This document shows, piece after piece, positions 50,670-59,823 of a stretch of DNA of 64,000 bases. Both the position numbers and the translations under genes were made by a program. The notes under the pieces are model-generated. The model had not been told where the DNA came from and did not search any database. It saw nothing but the letters and a program-made list of their open reading frames with translations. How positions within the stretch are numbered: position 1 is the first letter of the stretch; each line of letters opens with the position of its first letter. Origin of the DNA: Streptomyces violaceusniger Tu 4113. GTDB taxonomy: Bacteria; Actinomycetota; Actinomycetes; Streptomycetales; Streptomycetaceae. Where the stretch lies: NCBI RefSeq assembly GCF_000147815.2, contig NC_015957.1, forward strand, positions 2,728,001 through 2,792,000, in the 5' to 3' direction.

Positions 50670-52747
50670 CCGCGACGGGCATCGACTTCGGAACGACTAA
50701 CTCGGTGGCCGCTCAGTGGAACGGCGCGTACGTGGAGGTCCTGGAACTCGGCGGCTACGGACTCGACGCCGACTGGCGACGGCCCGGCTTCGAGTGTCTC
50801 TTCCCTTCCGTGGTAGGCACCAGCTCGCTGCGTCCCGGAACGCTCTTCGGCTGGGAGGCCAAGCTCCGTTCGGAGAGCGCCGTGGAAGCGTGTAAGCGCA
50901 TGCTCCGTGACGAACAGCTGGTCACGATCGGCAACAGGCGCTTCGCGGCGACCACGGCTGCCGCAGGAGTGTTCCGCACCATGGCCAGAGTGGCGGAGGA
51001 GGAGGCGGCGACCGACATCGCACCGGCCGTGGTCACCGTCCCGGCCAATGCGACGGGCGCAGCGCGCTATCGGACACGCGAGGCGGCCAAGGTCGCGGGC
51101 GTCGCCGTACAGGCCCTGCTCAACGAGCCGACGGCGGCGGCCATCGCGTACGCCCATGCCCTGGAGGAAACCGGGGAGTTCCTGGTCTTCGACTGGGGTG
51201 GCGGCACCATGGACTCCACCATCCTGCTCCACGAGGACGGGTTCTTCGACGAGAAGGCGTCCCGCGGAGTGAACCGCCTCGGTGGGCTCGAAATCGACGA
51301 ACGTCTCAAACGCCTGGTTCTCGAACGGGCACCGGCATGCCGTCAGTGGACCCCGTCCGAACAACGCCAGTTCGGGCTCGACATCGAGCGATCGAAGATC
51401 CTCCTGTCGCAGCAGAGCAGCGTCCACGTCATCACGCCCGACGGCAGCGGAGTGGAGATCACCCAGGAGGAGTTCTCCGAGGAGATCCAGGACCTCATCT
51501 CCCGAGCCCTGGACCCCGTCGAGGCCTGCTTGGAAGACCTCCGCATGGACCCGGGTGAGCTCACCGCCGTCCTGATGATCGGGGGGAGCAGCCAGATCCC
51601 GGCCGTACGAGCCGCGGTCGCCGAGGCCCTCGGATGCGTGCCGGTCGGCGCGGACCTGTGCAACCCGATGACTGCCGTGGCGGAGGGTGCCGCGATCGCG
51701 GCCGCTTCCCTGAACGGCGAACTCGACAGCATCGTCCAGGTGGTCAACTCCCATGCGCTGGGCACGGTGACGACCGAGCGTGGTGGTCGGCGCAGCTTCA
51801 GCACCATCATCCCGCGGAACCAGCCGCTTCCACAGATCCGCAAGAAGTCGTACACGCCGACGAAGGACAACCTGGCGTCTCTCCAGGTCGAGGTGTGGGA
51901 GGGCGACCCGGACAAGCCGGTCGACCACCCGGACAATGTCCGGCTCACCGTACTCACCCTTGAATACAAGAGACGGTGCTCAGCGCAGGACGGAACGTTC
52001 GAACTCGACTACACCTACACCAAGGAAGGGCTGCTCGAAGTCAAGGCGACGCTCGTCAAAACAGGCGAGGTCGTTCTCAACGAACCGGTGTCGAGCTTCG
52101 GCACGACCGGGGCATCACCCGAGGTCGAGAAAGAGCTGGCTCACCTGATGTCCCTGCGCGGGGCACCCCATCGCAGCGCCCCGCTGCCCACGCATCCTCA
52201 CCGGACCAAGCCCGACGTCCCCCTGGCGCAGGCAGGCTCGAAGCGCGGCAAGGCCTCCCCGGAGGTCCTGGCGCGCCTCGCCGCCACGGCGGACAACCGT
52301 CCGCTGGTGGTCGACGGCTCGAACCTCGCCTGGATCTCCAGCGCCAGCCGGGCCGCCGGCGGCCGACCGCGTTTCGCCATCCTGGAACAGGGCGTCGCCG
52401 CCCTGCAGCGTCGCTATCCCAACCGGGACATTCACGTCGTCGTCGACGCGACGCTCCGCCACGACGTGGCCGAGGAGGAGCGAGCGGCCGTGCAGGCAGC
52501 GATCGACGCACGCCAGGTGGTGCAGCCGCCGGCGGGCACCGAGGGGCGTGGAGACGCACTCGTCGTCGACATCGCCAATGCCGTGGACGGGGTGATCGTC
52601 TCGAACGACAACTTCGCGCCGCTCCAAGCCTCCAACCCCTGGCTGCGAACCTCCAGGCGCATGCTCGGCGCGACGCTCTCCCAAGGGGTCTGGGTGTTCA
52701 GCTCACGGATCCCGCCGCTCAACAACGGTGCGCGTTACAAGAGATGA
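50666..52747 (+). CDS. Hsp70-type ATPase fused to a Zc3h12a/NYN ribonuclease domain
   Basis: A 693-residue fusion. Residues 1-375 are an Hsp70 nucleotide-binding domain: GIDFGTTNSVAAQWN, an AVVTVPANATGAARYRTREA helix, VFDWGGGTMDSTIL and VLMIGGSSQIPAVRAAVA. Residues ~380-500 resemble a substrate-binding beta domain (IIPRNQPLPQIRKKSYTP), the linker being short and the helical lid lost. From ~545 to the end lies an NYN/Zc3h12a-type RNase with the acidic set VVDGSN, VVVDATLRHD, GDALVVDIA and VSNDNF. NYN domains cut RNA, so chaperone binding of a target may release RNase activity, for example in response to phage proteins (inference). GTG 50666 has GGAGGGG upstream and overlaps the previous stop. 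Confidence 0.85.
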   Translation: MTATGIDFGTTNSVAAQWNGAYVEVLELGGYGLDADWRRPGFECLFPSVVGTSSLRPGTLFGWEAKLRSESAVEACKRMLRDEQLVTIGNRRFAATTAAAGVFRTMARVAEEEAATDIAPAVVTVPANATGAARYRTREAAKVAGVAVQALLNEPTAAAIAYAHALEETGEFLVFDWGGGTMDSTILLHEDGFFDEKASRGVNRLGGLEIDERLKRLVLERAPACRQWTPSEQRQFGLDIERSKILLSQQSSVHVITPDGSGVEITQEEFSEEIQDLISRALDPVEACLEDLRMDPGELTAVLMIGGSSQIPAVRAAVAEALGCVPVGADLCNPMTAVAEGAAIAAASLNGELDSIVQVVNSHALGTVTTERGGRRSFSTIIPRNQPLPQIRKKSYTPTKDNLASLQVEVWEGDPDKPVDHPDNVRLTVLTLEYKRRCSAQDGTFELDYTYTKEGLLEVKATLVKTGEVVLNEPVSSFGTTGASPEVEKELAHLMSLRGAPHRSAPLPTHPHRTKPDVPLAQAGSKRGKASPEVLARLAATADNRPLVVDGSNLAWISSASRAAGGRPRFAILEQGVAALQRRYPNRDIHVVVDATLRHDVAEEERAAVQAAIDARQVVQPPAGTEGRGDALVVDIANAVDGVIVSNDNFAPLQASNPWLRTSRRMLGATLSQGVWVFSSRIPPLNNGARYKR

Positions 52748-52832
52748 TCGCCTCGGCTGCCGCAGTCCCGGCTGATCGGCAGGGAAGAGGCCCGCTTCAC
52801 ATCAGGGGCCGGTTCTCTGGTACCACGGCTGC

Positions 52833-53723
52833 ATGGGAATCGATCGGTTCATAGGCATCGACCTCGCCTGGGCACAGAGCGGAGCCCGCACCAAGCCCAA
52901 TGAAACAGGGGTGGCCGCCATCGACACGCACGGCGTCGTGATCGAATGCGGCTGGACCCGTGGCCTCGAGGAGACGATGTCATGGCTGGCCAGGACAGCC
53001 GTCGACGGATCGACCCTGGCATTCGTCGATGCACCGCTGGTCGTCGACAACCCGGCCGGCCAGCGGCCCTGTGAGCGGGAGGTCGGCCGGCGGTACGGCC
53101 GTTGGAAGGTGAGCGCGAACAGCACCAACCAGAGCTCTCCCCGACGGGCCGGAGTGCTGCTGCGGGAACGGCTGGAGGAGTCGGGCTGGTCCTACGACGA
53201 CGGCAGGGGCGGGCCGCCGACCGGCGGTCTGGTCTTCTCCGAGTGCTATCCGTACACGACCCTGGTCGGAGCCGCCGAACTGGGCTACGACCAGGAACGC
53301 CCCACGTACAAGCGCCGACCGGCACGGGTTCAGACGGCGCAGTGGCGAGCGGTACGGGCGGCGGAGTGCGACAGGCTGATCGGGCACATGACGGGCCTGG
53401 CCACCGCCGATCCGCCCTTCCTGCTCTCCTCCCACCCGGTCTCCCGTCAACTGCTCTCCGAGCCCTCACCTCAGAAAGCGGCTGACTACAAGCATCGGGA
53501 GGACCTCATCGACGCGCTGCTCTGTGCGTGGACGGCCGCACTGTGGTACCGGCACGGACTGGCGCGCTGCCAAGTGCTCGGAGCGGACAGCTCCCTGCCC
53601 CCGGGACAGGCTCCCACCATCATCGCGCCTGCCCGCCTTGAGCAGCGGCGTGACGGTGAGACGAGGCCAATCGAGGGAAATCAGCCGCTCGACGGTCCGT
53701 CGCCGGTGGCGTCACGGCACTGA
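52833..53723 (+). CDS. DUF429 family protein (RNase H-fold predicted nuclease)
   Basis: A 296-residue protein. Its opening DRFIGIDLAWAQ and TLAFVDAPLVV resemble the RNase H-like strands with an early aspartate, followed by FSECYPYTTLVG and a late YKHREDLIDALLCAW helix carrying E and D residues, all marks of DUF429. The acidic residues would form a metal-dependent active site, though function is not established for the family. It lies 85 bases after the Hsp70-RNase gene on the same strand, so it may belong to that system, and it converges on the PLD gene with a gap of 16 bases. Confidence 0.7.
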   Translation: MGIDRFIGIDLAWAQSGARTKPNETGVAAIDTHGVVIECGWTRGLEETMSWLARTAVDGSTLAFVDAPLVVDNPAGQRPCEREVGRRYGRWKVSANSTNQSSPRRAGVLLRERLEESGWSYDDGRGGPPTGGLVFSECYPYTTLVGAAELGYDQERPTYKRRPARVQTAQWRAVRAAECDRLIGHMTGLATADPPFLLSSHPVSRQLLSEPSPQKAADYKHREDLIDALLCAWTAALWYRHGLARCQVLGADSSLPPGQAPTIIAPARLEQRRDGETRPIEGNQPLDGPSPVASRH

Positions 53724-53739
53724 TCGCCTTCTTTCCCCG

Positions 53740-56391
53740 TCACGTGTCGGGTGTGAACAGGCGACTGACCAACTCCGGGTAGCTGACGCCTGCTTCGGCG
53801 AGAATCTTCCTGAGAGCTTCCGGCGGGCTCTTCTGCAGCGGGGCCGAACCGACGCGGCCGGGTACCGCGGAAAGGTCGCCGCCGCTGAACCGTGATTCCG
53901 GTGTGGCGGGGAGTCGTACCTGGTAGGTGCGCCAGACGCGTGCCGGGGGATTCAGCAGGACCAGGTAGGGGTCCGCCCACGCCATGAAGGCCCAGCGGTT
54001 CTTGCTGCGGGCTCGCACGAGCACGCCGTCGGCGTGGTGCCGCCCGAGTCGTTCGGCGGCCTTGGCCACGACCGGAAGCGGATTGCCGAAGGAGCCCGTG
54101 ATCTCCCAGAGCCCGTCCTCGCACACGACCGACCAGCCGGCCGCCGTGAGCCCCTCGATCGCCTCCGCGTAGGGGTCGTCCGCCTGCGCCAGAGCGATGA
54201 GTCTGTCCACCTCGCTCCAGGGCGCGACGCGGGCGAGCGCCCGCTCCGGCGGGATCATCAGGTCCTCCGCCTCGGTGGGCTCGGCACGCGCGATCATCGA
54301 CTTGCCGCCGTGCCAGGCACGGGCCGCGAGTACGTCGCGCTCGCCGCCGCCGGTGAAGGTGGCGTCCTGGACGAGCAGTGTCATCACCACGGCCGCCACC
54401 GCGTCCGGCCGTCGCCGGGTCTCCCGCGGAGCATCGTGGTCCGTCTCGCCCGCCAGGTCTTCGGAACGGAGTGCTTCGAGGAGGCGGCTGAGTCCGTCGC
54501 GCCAGCTCTGGTCCTGCTCGTCCCAGACTCCGGCGGCCAGGAGCTGGACGTACAGGTTGGCCACGAGCAGCCGGACCGGAACCGGTGCTGCGGCCGAACC
54601 GTCAGGGCCCGTGAGCGCCGCGACCCAACGCTGGGCCCAGGCGCGACAACGGGCACGCTGCTCTGGCGCGACGTAAGGGACGGGCGGCTCGCTCGTGGTG
54701 GGGAGGTCCACCTCCTCCGTCTCGTCCTCGTGCTCTTCGTCCTTCTCCCGCACGCCAAGGGTGACCGCCGACACGATCCACCGCGACGATGGTGCCTGCG
54801 GCAGGTCCAGCGGCGAGGTGCCGAACGCCAGATCTGTCAACGGCGCCCCGATCATCCGGCGGCAGTCGGCGAGGTAGGCGTCCCAGCGGTCGATGCCGCT
54901 CGATGTCACCGAGCCCGTTGTCTTGTCTCCCGCCGGGCTCACCCGGGGAGCGGACGTTCCGGCGGTCAGCTCGCGCAGGCGCAGCAGATCGGTTTCGAAA
55001 CGGCGTGCGGCACGCTCGTCGGCGAACAGGGTCTGCGCCGTGTAGTCGTATCTCAGCCGGGGACCGCTGTCGGTGCTGTGGCGCCGTGCGCAGTGCATGG
55101 GGCTGTACACGAAGACGACGGCGGATTCGGCGGTGGTGCCGCCAGGACGGGCGCACGTGGCGCGAACCGCCGCACCAGGAACCTCGGGCAGCGGGAAGGA
55201 ACAGGCCGACGCCCCCGCCGGAATGGTTCCGGTCTGCGTCCAGGAACCCGGTGAACCGTCCGGAGACGTGCTGATCACCACGGGCAGGGGCTGGGGGTGC
55301 GCCAGAGAGACGTGCAGGCCTTCGCTGTCCGTCTTCGCGCCCAGCAGGACGAGCGTGTGACCGGTGGACTCGAAGGGCCGGATGGTGCGGCCCGTCAGGC
55401 TCGCGAGTGAGGTGATGCGCCCCTGTTCGGGAAGTAGCGGCTCGGTGTCGGCGGCGAGTACGGCGAGCTCGCAGTTGCCGCCGTCCCGGGTGCTGGTGCA
55501 CAGCGCGACGCGGGTCAGATTCGGGCTCCCGGTGAGAGCGTATCGGCGGCCGCCGGCCTGCCACTCGACGAATTTGCCGTGCCGCATCCGAGTCTCCTCG
55601 AGAAAACGGATCTGCGTGTCGAAGCCGCCGAGTGCCTTCTTGATCGCTCCGGCGTCGTAGCTGGACCAGCGAGGCTGGAGCCCGAGGATGGTGCGGCGGG
55701 GTGTCAGACGGCCGACCAGCCCGCTGAGGGCATGACCGGCCTCGTCGACGAACGGGGCGTACGCGTGCAGTTCGTCGACAGGACCGAGCGGCAGTTGGTC
55801 CAGCAGACTCTCCTGGAGGTTGTGCAGAAGCCGGGCACCTGATTCCGGTCCGGCCGGGGCGTTGACATGCCGTTCGGTCAGAAGGGCAGCCAGTTCCGTC
55901 AGATGACTCGCCGACCAGGGGGCCAGTTCCACGGCGGAGGGCAGTGCGTCCAACCAGTCGGCGAGGTCGGCCAGGAGGGCGTGGGAGTCGTCATCCTCGG
56001 TTTCCACCAACGTCCACAGTTCGTCGTTGGCGCCCCAGCCGGACAGCGTCGGGTTCCCCGACCCCACTGCGAGCCGGCAGGCGTGTTCTCCGACCAGAAG
56101 GACGACCTTGGGATGGAACGCACGACGGCAGGAGGCCAGGCCGTGCAGGTAACTGCGGCCGGCCATGCGCACATCGACCGGGTCGTACAGCCCTTGGGCC
56201 GCATCACCGATCACCGCGGTGCGGGCACCCAGGCCACGGGCGACGGGTATGGCGACCTTCTCCAGGAAGGGAAGATCGACTGTGAAACCGAGGAAGAGTG
56301 CTTCGTGCAGCGCCTGCTGATCGCTGCGTTCGCTCCAATCTCTCAGCAGCGTGACGGGGGATGCGAACCGGGTGTGCTGTGCCGCGCTCAT
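53740..56391 (-). CDS. Phospholipase D-fold protein (two HKD-type motifs)
   Basis: An 883-residue protein with a PLD-superfamily N-terminal half. Two motifs are seen: FHPKVVLLVG followed by VGSGNPTLSG (about residues 95-120), and RHGKFVEWQ followed by LTGSPNLT (about 270-290), both H-x-K with a following G-S-x-N. Such enzymes may cut DNA or phospholipid via a phosphohistidine intermediate. The central and C-terminal parts hold beta-rich and helical segments with no recognised family. The ATG at 56391 overlaps the stop of the upstream gene (ATGA), so the two form a bicistronic unit. PLD nucleases such as DrmC and DpdK occur in defence islands; the present one is longer. Confidence 0.75.
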   Translation of the reverse strand: MSAAQHTRFASPVTLLRDWSERSDQQALHEALFLGFTVDLPFLEKVAIPVARGLGARTAVIGDAAQGLYDPVDVRMAGRSYLHGLASCRRAFHPKVVLLVGEHACRLAVGSGNPTLSGWGANDELWTLVETEDDDSHALLADLADWLDALPSAVELAPWSASHLTELAALLTERHVNAPAGPESGARLLHNLQESLLDQLPLGPVDELHAYAPFVDEAGHALSGLVGRLTPRRTILGLQPRWSSYDAGAIKKALGGFDTQIRFLEETRMRHGKFVEWQAGGRRYALTGSPNLTRVALCTSTRDGGNCELAVLAADTEPLLPEQGRITSLASLTGRTIRPFESTGHTLVLLGAKTDSEGLHVSLAHPQPLPVVISTSPDGSPGSWTQTGTIPAGASACSFPLPEVPGAAVRATCARPGGTTAESAVVFVYSPMHCARRHSTDSGPRLRYDYTAQTLFADERAARRFETDLLRLRELTAGTSAPRVSPAGDKTTGSVTSSGIDRWDAYLADCRRMIGAPLTDLAFGTSPLDLPQAPSSRWIVSAVTLGVREKDEEHEDETEEVDLPTTSEPPVPYVAPEQRARCRAWAQRWVAALTGPDGSAAAPVPVRLLVANLYVQLLAAGVWDEQDQSWRDGLSRLLEALRSEDLAGETDHDAPRETRRRPDAVAAVVMTLLVQDATFTGGGERDVLAARAWHGGKSMIARAEPTEAEDLMIPPERALARVAPWSEVDRLIALAQADDPYAEAIEGLTAAGWSVVCEDGLWEITGSFGNPLPVVAKAAERLGRHHADGVLVRARSKNRWAFMAWADPYLVLLNPPARVWRTYQVRLPATPESRFSGGDLSAVPGRVGSAPLQKSPPEALRKILAEAGVSYPELVSRLFTPDT

Positions 56392-57926
56392 GGGTTTGTC
56401 TCCAGGATTCGCCGTCCCTCCGCAGTGACGGTGTGGCAGTTGTCGCGGACGGCGAAAAGCCCCAGCTGCGCCGCCAAGGAGCCCAGTTGGGGGATGCGGG
56501 TGCCGATGTCGGAGTCTCCTTCGTCACCGGTCTTGAAATAACGCTCGTTGCGAAGGTGTAGACGGGAGAAGATCTTCAGTCCGCCGGTCGCGGGGTCGGT
56601 GCGCAGCTTCGCGAGGGCGACTCTGCGGGACTGGGCGAGCATGTCGTCCACCAGCCGGGCGGCCAGGTCGCGGACCGGCCGGTCGGCATAGTCGTCGATG
56701 AGGCCGTCGACCCACGTCGGGTCGAGGAACTCGGCCCAGCGCCGCTGACGGCCCAGGAAGACGGCCCCTACGTCGTCCGGCAGATGACCCTCTCGGGAGC
56801 GCAGGGCACCCACCACCAGGAGCAGCACATTGGTCATCGGGGCATCGGCGCCCTGCGTCAGGAGTTGCCGTTCGACAGGCAACAACTGACCTGCCGCGTT
56901 CTTGAGCGGAGGCAGGTCGTCCAGGACGCGCCGTACATTCGCATCCGGGGCCTGTTGCGCCAGCCAGTCGCGTAGTTCCTCGGCCGACCGGTCGGCCTCG
57001 CCGTCCTTGGAGCCGACACCGGCCACCAGCGCCGCCCACAGTCGACGCCAGGCGCCGACGGAGTAATGGCGCAGCAGCACTCCCCGCCAACCGGCCGTCT
57101 CGGGAATCGCCGCCAGAACGGGATCCGTTGTCGCCTCGCCACCGAAGGCCACCGCGGAGCGCAGCGTCTCCTGATACCCGTCGCCCCCATGACCGTGGAG
57201 ATCGATCGCCCGGCCGAGGATACGGAGGGTCGCACGCCGAGTGCGGTCGGACGCCTCCCAGTCCCCCTGCGCGTGGGTTCCTCCACCGCGAGTTGCGGTC
57301 AGCACGTCCGTCAGCCATTCCCGCTCGGCCGGACAAGGGACACCAAGAGCCGCCTGCCCCGCTGTCTCCAGGTCGGCGAAGGACACGACGTCCCGCGCCG
57401 CGAGAGACAGCAGAGGGGCGAAGAGCTCCTTGACCGCGGGAGGGCACGGGTGCCGGCCGGGTCTGAGCACTCCGTCCCGGACGTCCACGGTACCGAGTAC
57501 CGTGGCGGGTCCGCCGTACTGGTCCCAAAAGCCCCAGCGGCGGGGTGAGTACGACTGGCTCGGCTGCTCCTCGTCGGCGGCTCGCGCGAGTTCCAGTACC
57601 TCTGTGCAGAAACGCCGCACCCGATCGACCCCGTGGGCAAGCCAAGCCGGATCTGTCTCCGTGTGGTGCTGGAGCGCCGCCAGCAGGACCTCGCTGCGGC
57701 GGACCGCCCGGCGGCACGCGGTGATGTCCCATGCGTTCCGTTCCGCGTGCGCCGCGATCGCCGCGTACAGCGAGTGGTAACGGATGTAGCGGGTCACGGT
57801 GGACACTCCGGGAACCAACCGGTCCACGGCCCGCATCACCGGGCCCTCCACCGCCAGGGGATAGCGCCCGGACCGCACGCCCAACCCCTCGAGTGCCCAT
57901 GCCGGCCCACGGACATCCGCTGTCAC
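56388..57926 (-). CDS. Unrecognised protein paired with PLD gene
   Basis: A 512-residue protein. The frame extends further 5', but GTG 57926 is preferred because AAGGGG lies about seven bases upstream and the sequence becomes protein-like from VTADVRGPAWALEGLG. It is helical, with a long middle free of known motifs and a closing winged-helix-like segment (LGLFAVRDNCHTVTAEGRRIL). I do not recognise it. Since its stop overlaps the PLD start by four bases and both share one promoter region, it is probably the recognition or regulatory partner. It has no signal peptide or membrane segment. Confidence 0.6.
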   Translation of the reverse strand: MTADVRGPAWALEGLGVRSGRYPLAVEGPVMRAVDRLVPGVSTVTRYIRYHSLYAAIAAHAERNAWDITACRRAVRRSEVLLAALQHHTETDPAWLAHGVDRVRRFCTEVLELARAADEEQPSQSYSPRRWGFWDQYGGPATVLGTVDVRDGVLRPGRHPCPPAVKELFAPLLSLAARDVVSFADLETAGQAALGVPCPAEREWLTDVLTATRGGGTHAQGDWEASDRTRRATLRILGRAIDLHGHGGDGYQETLRSAVAFGGEATTDPVLAAIPETAGWRGVLLRHYSVGAWRRLWAALVAGVGSKDGEADRSAEELRDWLAQQAPDANVRRVLDDLPPLKNAAGQLLPVERQLLTQGADAPMTNVLLLVVGALRSREGHLPDDVGAVFLGRQRRWAEFLDPTWVDGLIDDYADRPVRDLAARLVDDMLAQSRRVALAKLRTDPATGGLKIFSRLHLRNERYFKTGDEGDSDIGTRIPQLGSLAAQLGLFAVRDNCHTVTAEGRRILETNP

Positions 57927-58515
57927 TTGCCACCCCTTGTCGGTTGCCGGAGCGTTGCATCGGCAGGAGCTACCTGACTCTGCCTCAGGGTAGATGCTGA
58001 CTTCGGACGAGTGGCCAGTACCGTCGACTGGATGCGGGAAGTTGCCGGGACGCGCCCGATCTCGCCTCAAGGCCGTCCGCGACTTGGCTTTCGGCAACGC
58101 CCGAGTTGAGTTCGGTGCTGACGCAGGCGATCGATTCACGAATCCCATGGGGCAGCGACGACAGACAGCGCATTAACCGGCTTCTCCATGCCGTCTACAT
58201 CCAGGACGGTTGCAAGTTCCCGGATCTCAGATACCTTGCGGGAGCGCTGTGGTCAGGGCGACTCTGAGGCTGCTGCGCGGCCGCCGGCGGTCCGCGATCT
58301 TTAGCAGCGTGGGATTCCCGCGTGCCCAATGGGTCTCGTCGGCCCGCACCACGAGCCGCCGGTCCCGACCAGATCATTGCAGGTGGGGGCGCCGTCCCTC
58401 CGTTGTGAGATCGTCAGTTCACCGGGAGACAGAGCCCGCAGCTGCATACACGAGGTTCATGCCGTTCTTGTCGGACGTCAGCCGTAGGCTGTTGTTGGGA
58501 AACAAGGGGGAGACG
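57927..58515. other. Divergent intergenic region, no supported gene
   Basis: About 590 bases between the divergent unknown gene and the coiled-coil gene; it probably carries promoters in both directions. A short stretch on the minus strand (about 58250-58385) reads as plausible protein (VRADETHWARGNPTLLKIA) but has no start, no ribosome site and no recognisable family. It may be a relic. The last 20 bases, with GGGGGAG, form the ribosome site of the next gene. No repeat or insertion sequence end was found. Confidence 0.3.
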
Positions 58516-59823
58516 ATGACTGACCATCGCAAGGCAGTCGTTCCGGTGTGGACGCTGGCGACCGGTGACGTCCGGGTGCCGGCATTGGCCGGAGACGAGC
58601 CGATGACGGCTGAGCGCCTGGCTGAACTGCGTGGTGTGCTGGCCGCCCTAGCCGACGCGCCGATCGCCACACTTGAGGTGCATCCGCTGCCCGACAACCT
58701 CGACCGCAGCCGAGGTATCCCGCTCGATGCCGCGAGTCCCCTGGCGCAGCACCTGTCACAGTTCATCACGCAATCGACGCGAAGTTCCATTACGGCGGCC
58801 AGGGCGACCGCTGCCTGCGAAAACCTGTATCGCATGGTGGTTCCGGCGAAGGTTGCCGCCCAACTCGGCCAGGGCATCGTTCGCCCGATGGCGTCGAAGG
58901 CGGCGACCGGTGGCATCCACAGTGCACTCATGAACTCGACGGGCATCGCCGCCAATGCGACGTTCGTGCCAGTCGGTAAAGCGGCGGCAGCAGGCGCGGT
59001 CGGCGGCGCCGGTGCGACAGCTGGCGTCGCGGCCGCCGGCAGCGCGGCGCTCACCGTGGCCGCGCCGCTCGTGTTCATGGCCGTAGCGGTGGGCGTGAGC
59101 GCGCATGCCGACTACAAGCGCCAGCAGGCTATCGAACACATCACAGAACTGCTGGAGCAGCTGCACGAACAGAAGCTCGAAGAGGAGCACAGCGAACTCG
59201 ACGGCTGCCGCGATGCCATCGACAAAGCCACCGCCATTCTGCTCGACCAGGGCAAGCTCGGAGTCTCCCTGGGACTGGACTCGGCAGTGCACGCCATCAA
59301 CACGGCGCTGGGCGCCGCTGACCGCCGCCTTGCCCGGTGGCAGAGCGCACTCGACAAGCTGCCCGAGGGCAAGTCCGTCGAGATCAGCACGCTGGCCAAG
59401 TCATTCCCCGGCGTCGACGAGCATGGCGGCATGTTCCGCGCCCACCTCGAACTCGCTGCCCTGGCCATTGCGCTGAAGCGGCGGGTCATCGTCCTGCAGG
59501 CTGTCGAGCATGCCCAGGACCACCCTGACAACTTGTTCGAGAACTTCACCCGCGAGCTCAAGCGCGACCAGCAGCGCCTCGACGAACTGGAGTCGAGCAT
59601 TGCCGGTGTCCTGGAACGCTTGTCGGCGCTGGAACTGGCAGGTCCGCAAGGTCTGCGGCCCGTCTTCACGACCGGTGAAGTCGATCGCCTGATGCGCGCG
59701 GCAAACCGGATTCGCAAGCTGGGCGACGGCGTCATGGTCGACAGCCGCACGACAGACGTGGCGATCGAGATTGCCCGCAACAAGGACGGCTCGGTGGTCG
59801 TGCTCCCTGCGCTGTCCGCGTAG
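58516..59823 (+). CDS. Putative membrane-inserting protein with Gly/Ala hydrophobic hairpin and coiled coil
   Basis: A 435-residue protein with no recognised family. Residues ~155-195 form a long glycine/alanine-rich hydrophobic stretch (AGAVGGAGATAGVAAAGSAA then TVAAPLVFMAVAVGV) that could span the membrane as a hairpin. A charged coiled coil follows (IEHITELLEQLHEQKLEEEH), with another helix pair after residue 290. Architecture of soluble head, hydrophobic hairpin and coiled tail recalls pore-forming effectors, though the evidence is only physical. ATG 58516 has GGGGGAG four bases upstream. It stands alone on its strand between two divergent or gene-poor regions. A hairpin (GTGGCC-CTAC-GGCCAC, 59881-59896) follows the stop. 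Confidence 0.6.
   Translation: MTDHRKAVVPVWTLATGDVRVPALAGDEPMTAERLAELRGVLAALADAPIATLEVHPLPDNLDRSRGIPLDAASPLAQHLSQFITQSTRSSITAARATAACENLYRMVVPAKVAAQLGQGIVRPMASKAATGGIHSALMNSTGIAANATFVPVGKAAAAGAVGGAGATAGVAAAGSAALTVAAPLVFMAVAVGVSAHADYKRQQAIEHITELLEQLHEQKLEEEHSELDGCRDAIDKATAILLDQGKLGVSLGLDSAVHAINTALGAADRRLARWQSALDKLPEGKSVEISTLAKSFPGVDEHGGMFRAHLELAALAIALKRRVIVLQAVEHAQDHPDNLFENFTRELKRDQQRLDELESSIAGVLERLSALELAGPQGLRPVFTTGEVDRLMRAANRIRKLGDGVMVDSRTTDVAIEIARNKDGSVVVLPALSA

Noticed and set aside
58250..58385. Minus-strand coding-like stretch in the 58 kb gap
   Set aside because: Readable residues but no start, ribosome site, motif or terminal repeats to show a gene or insertion sequence.
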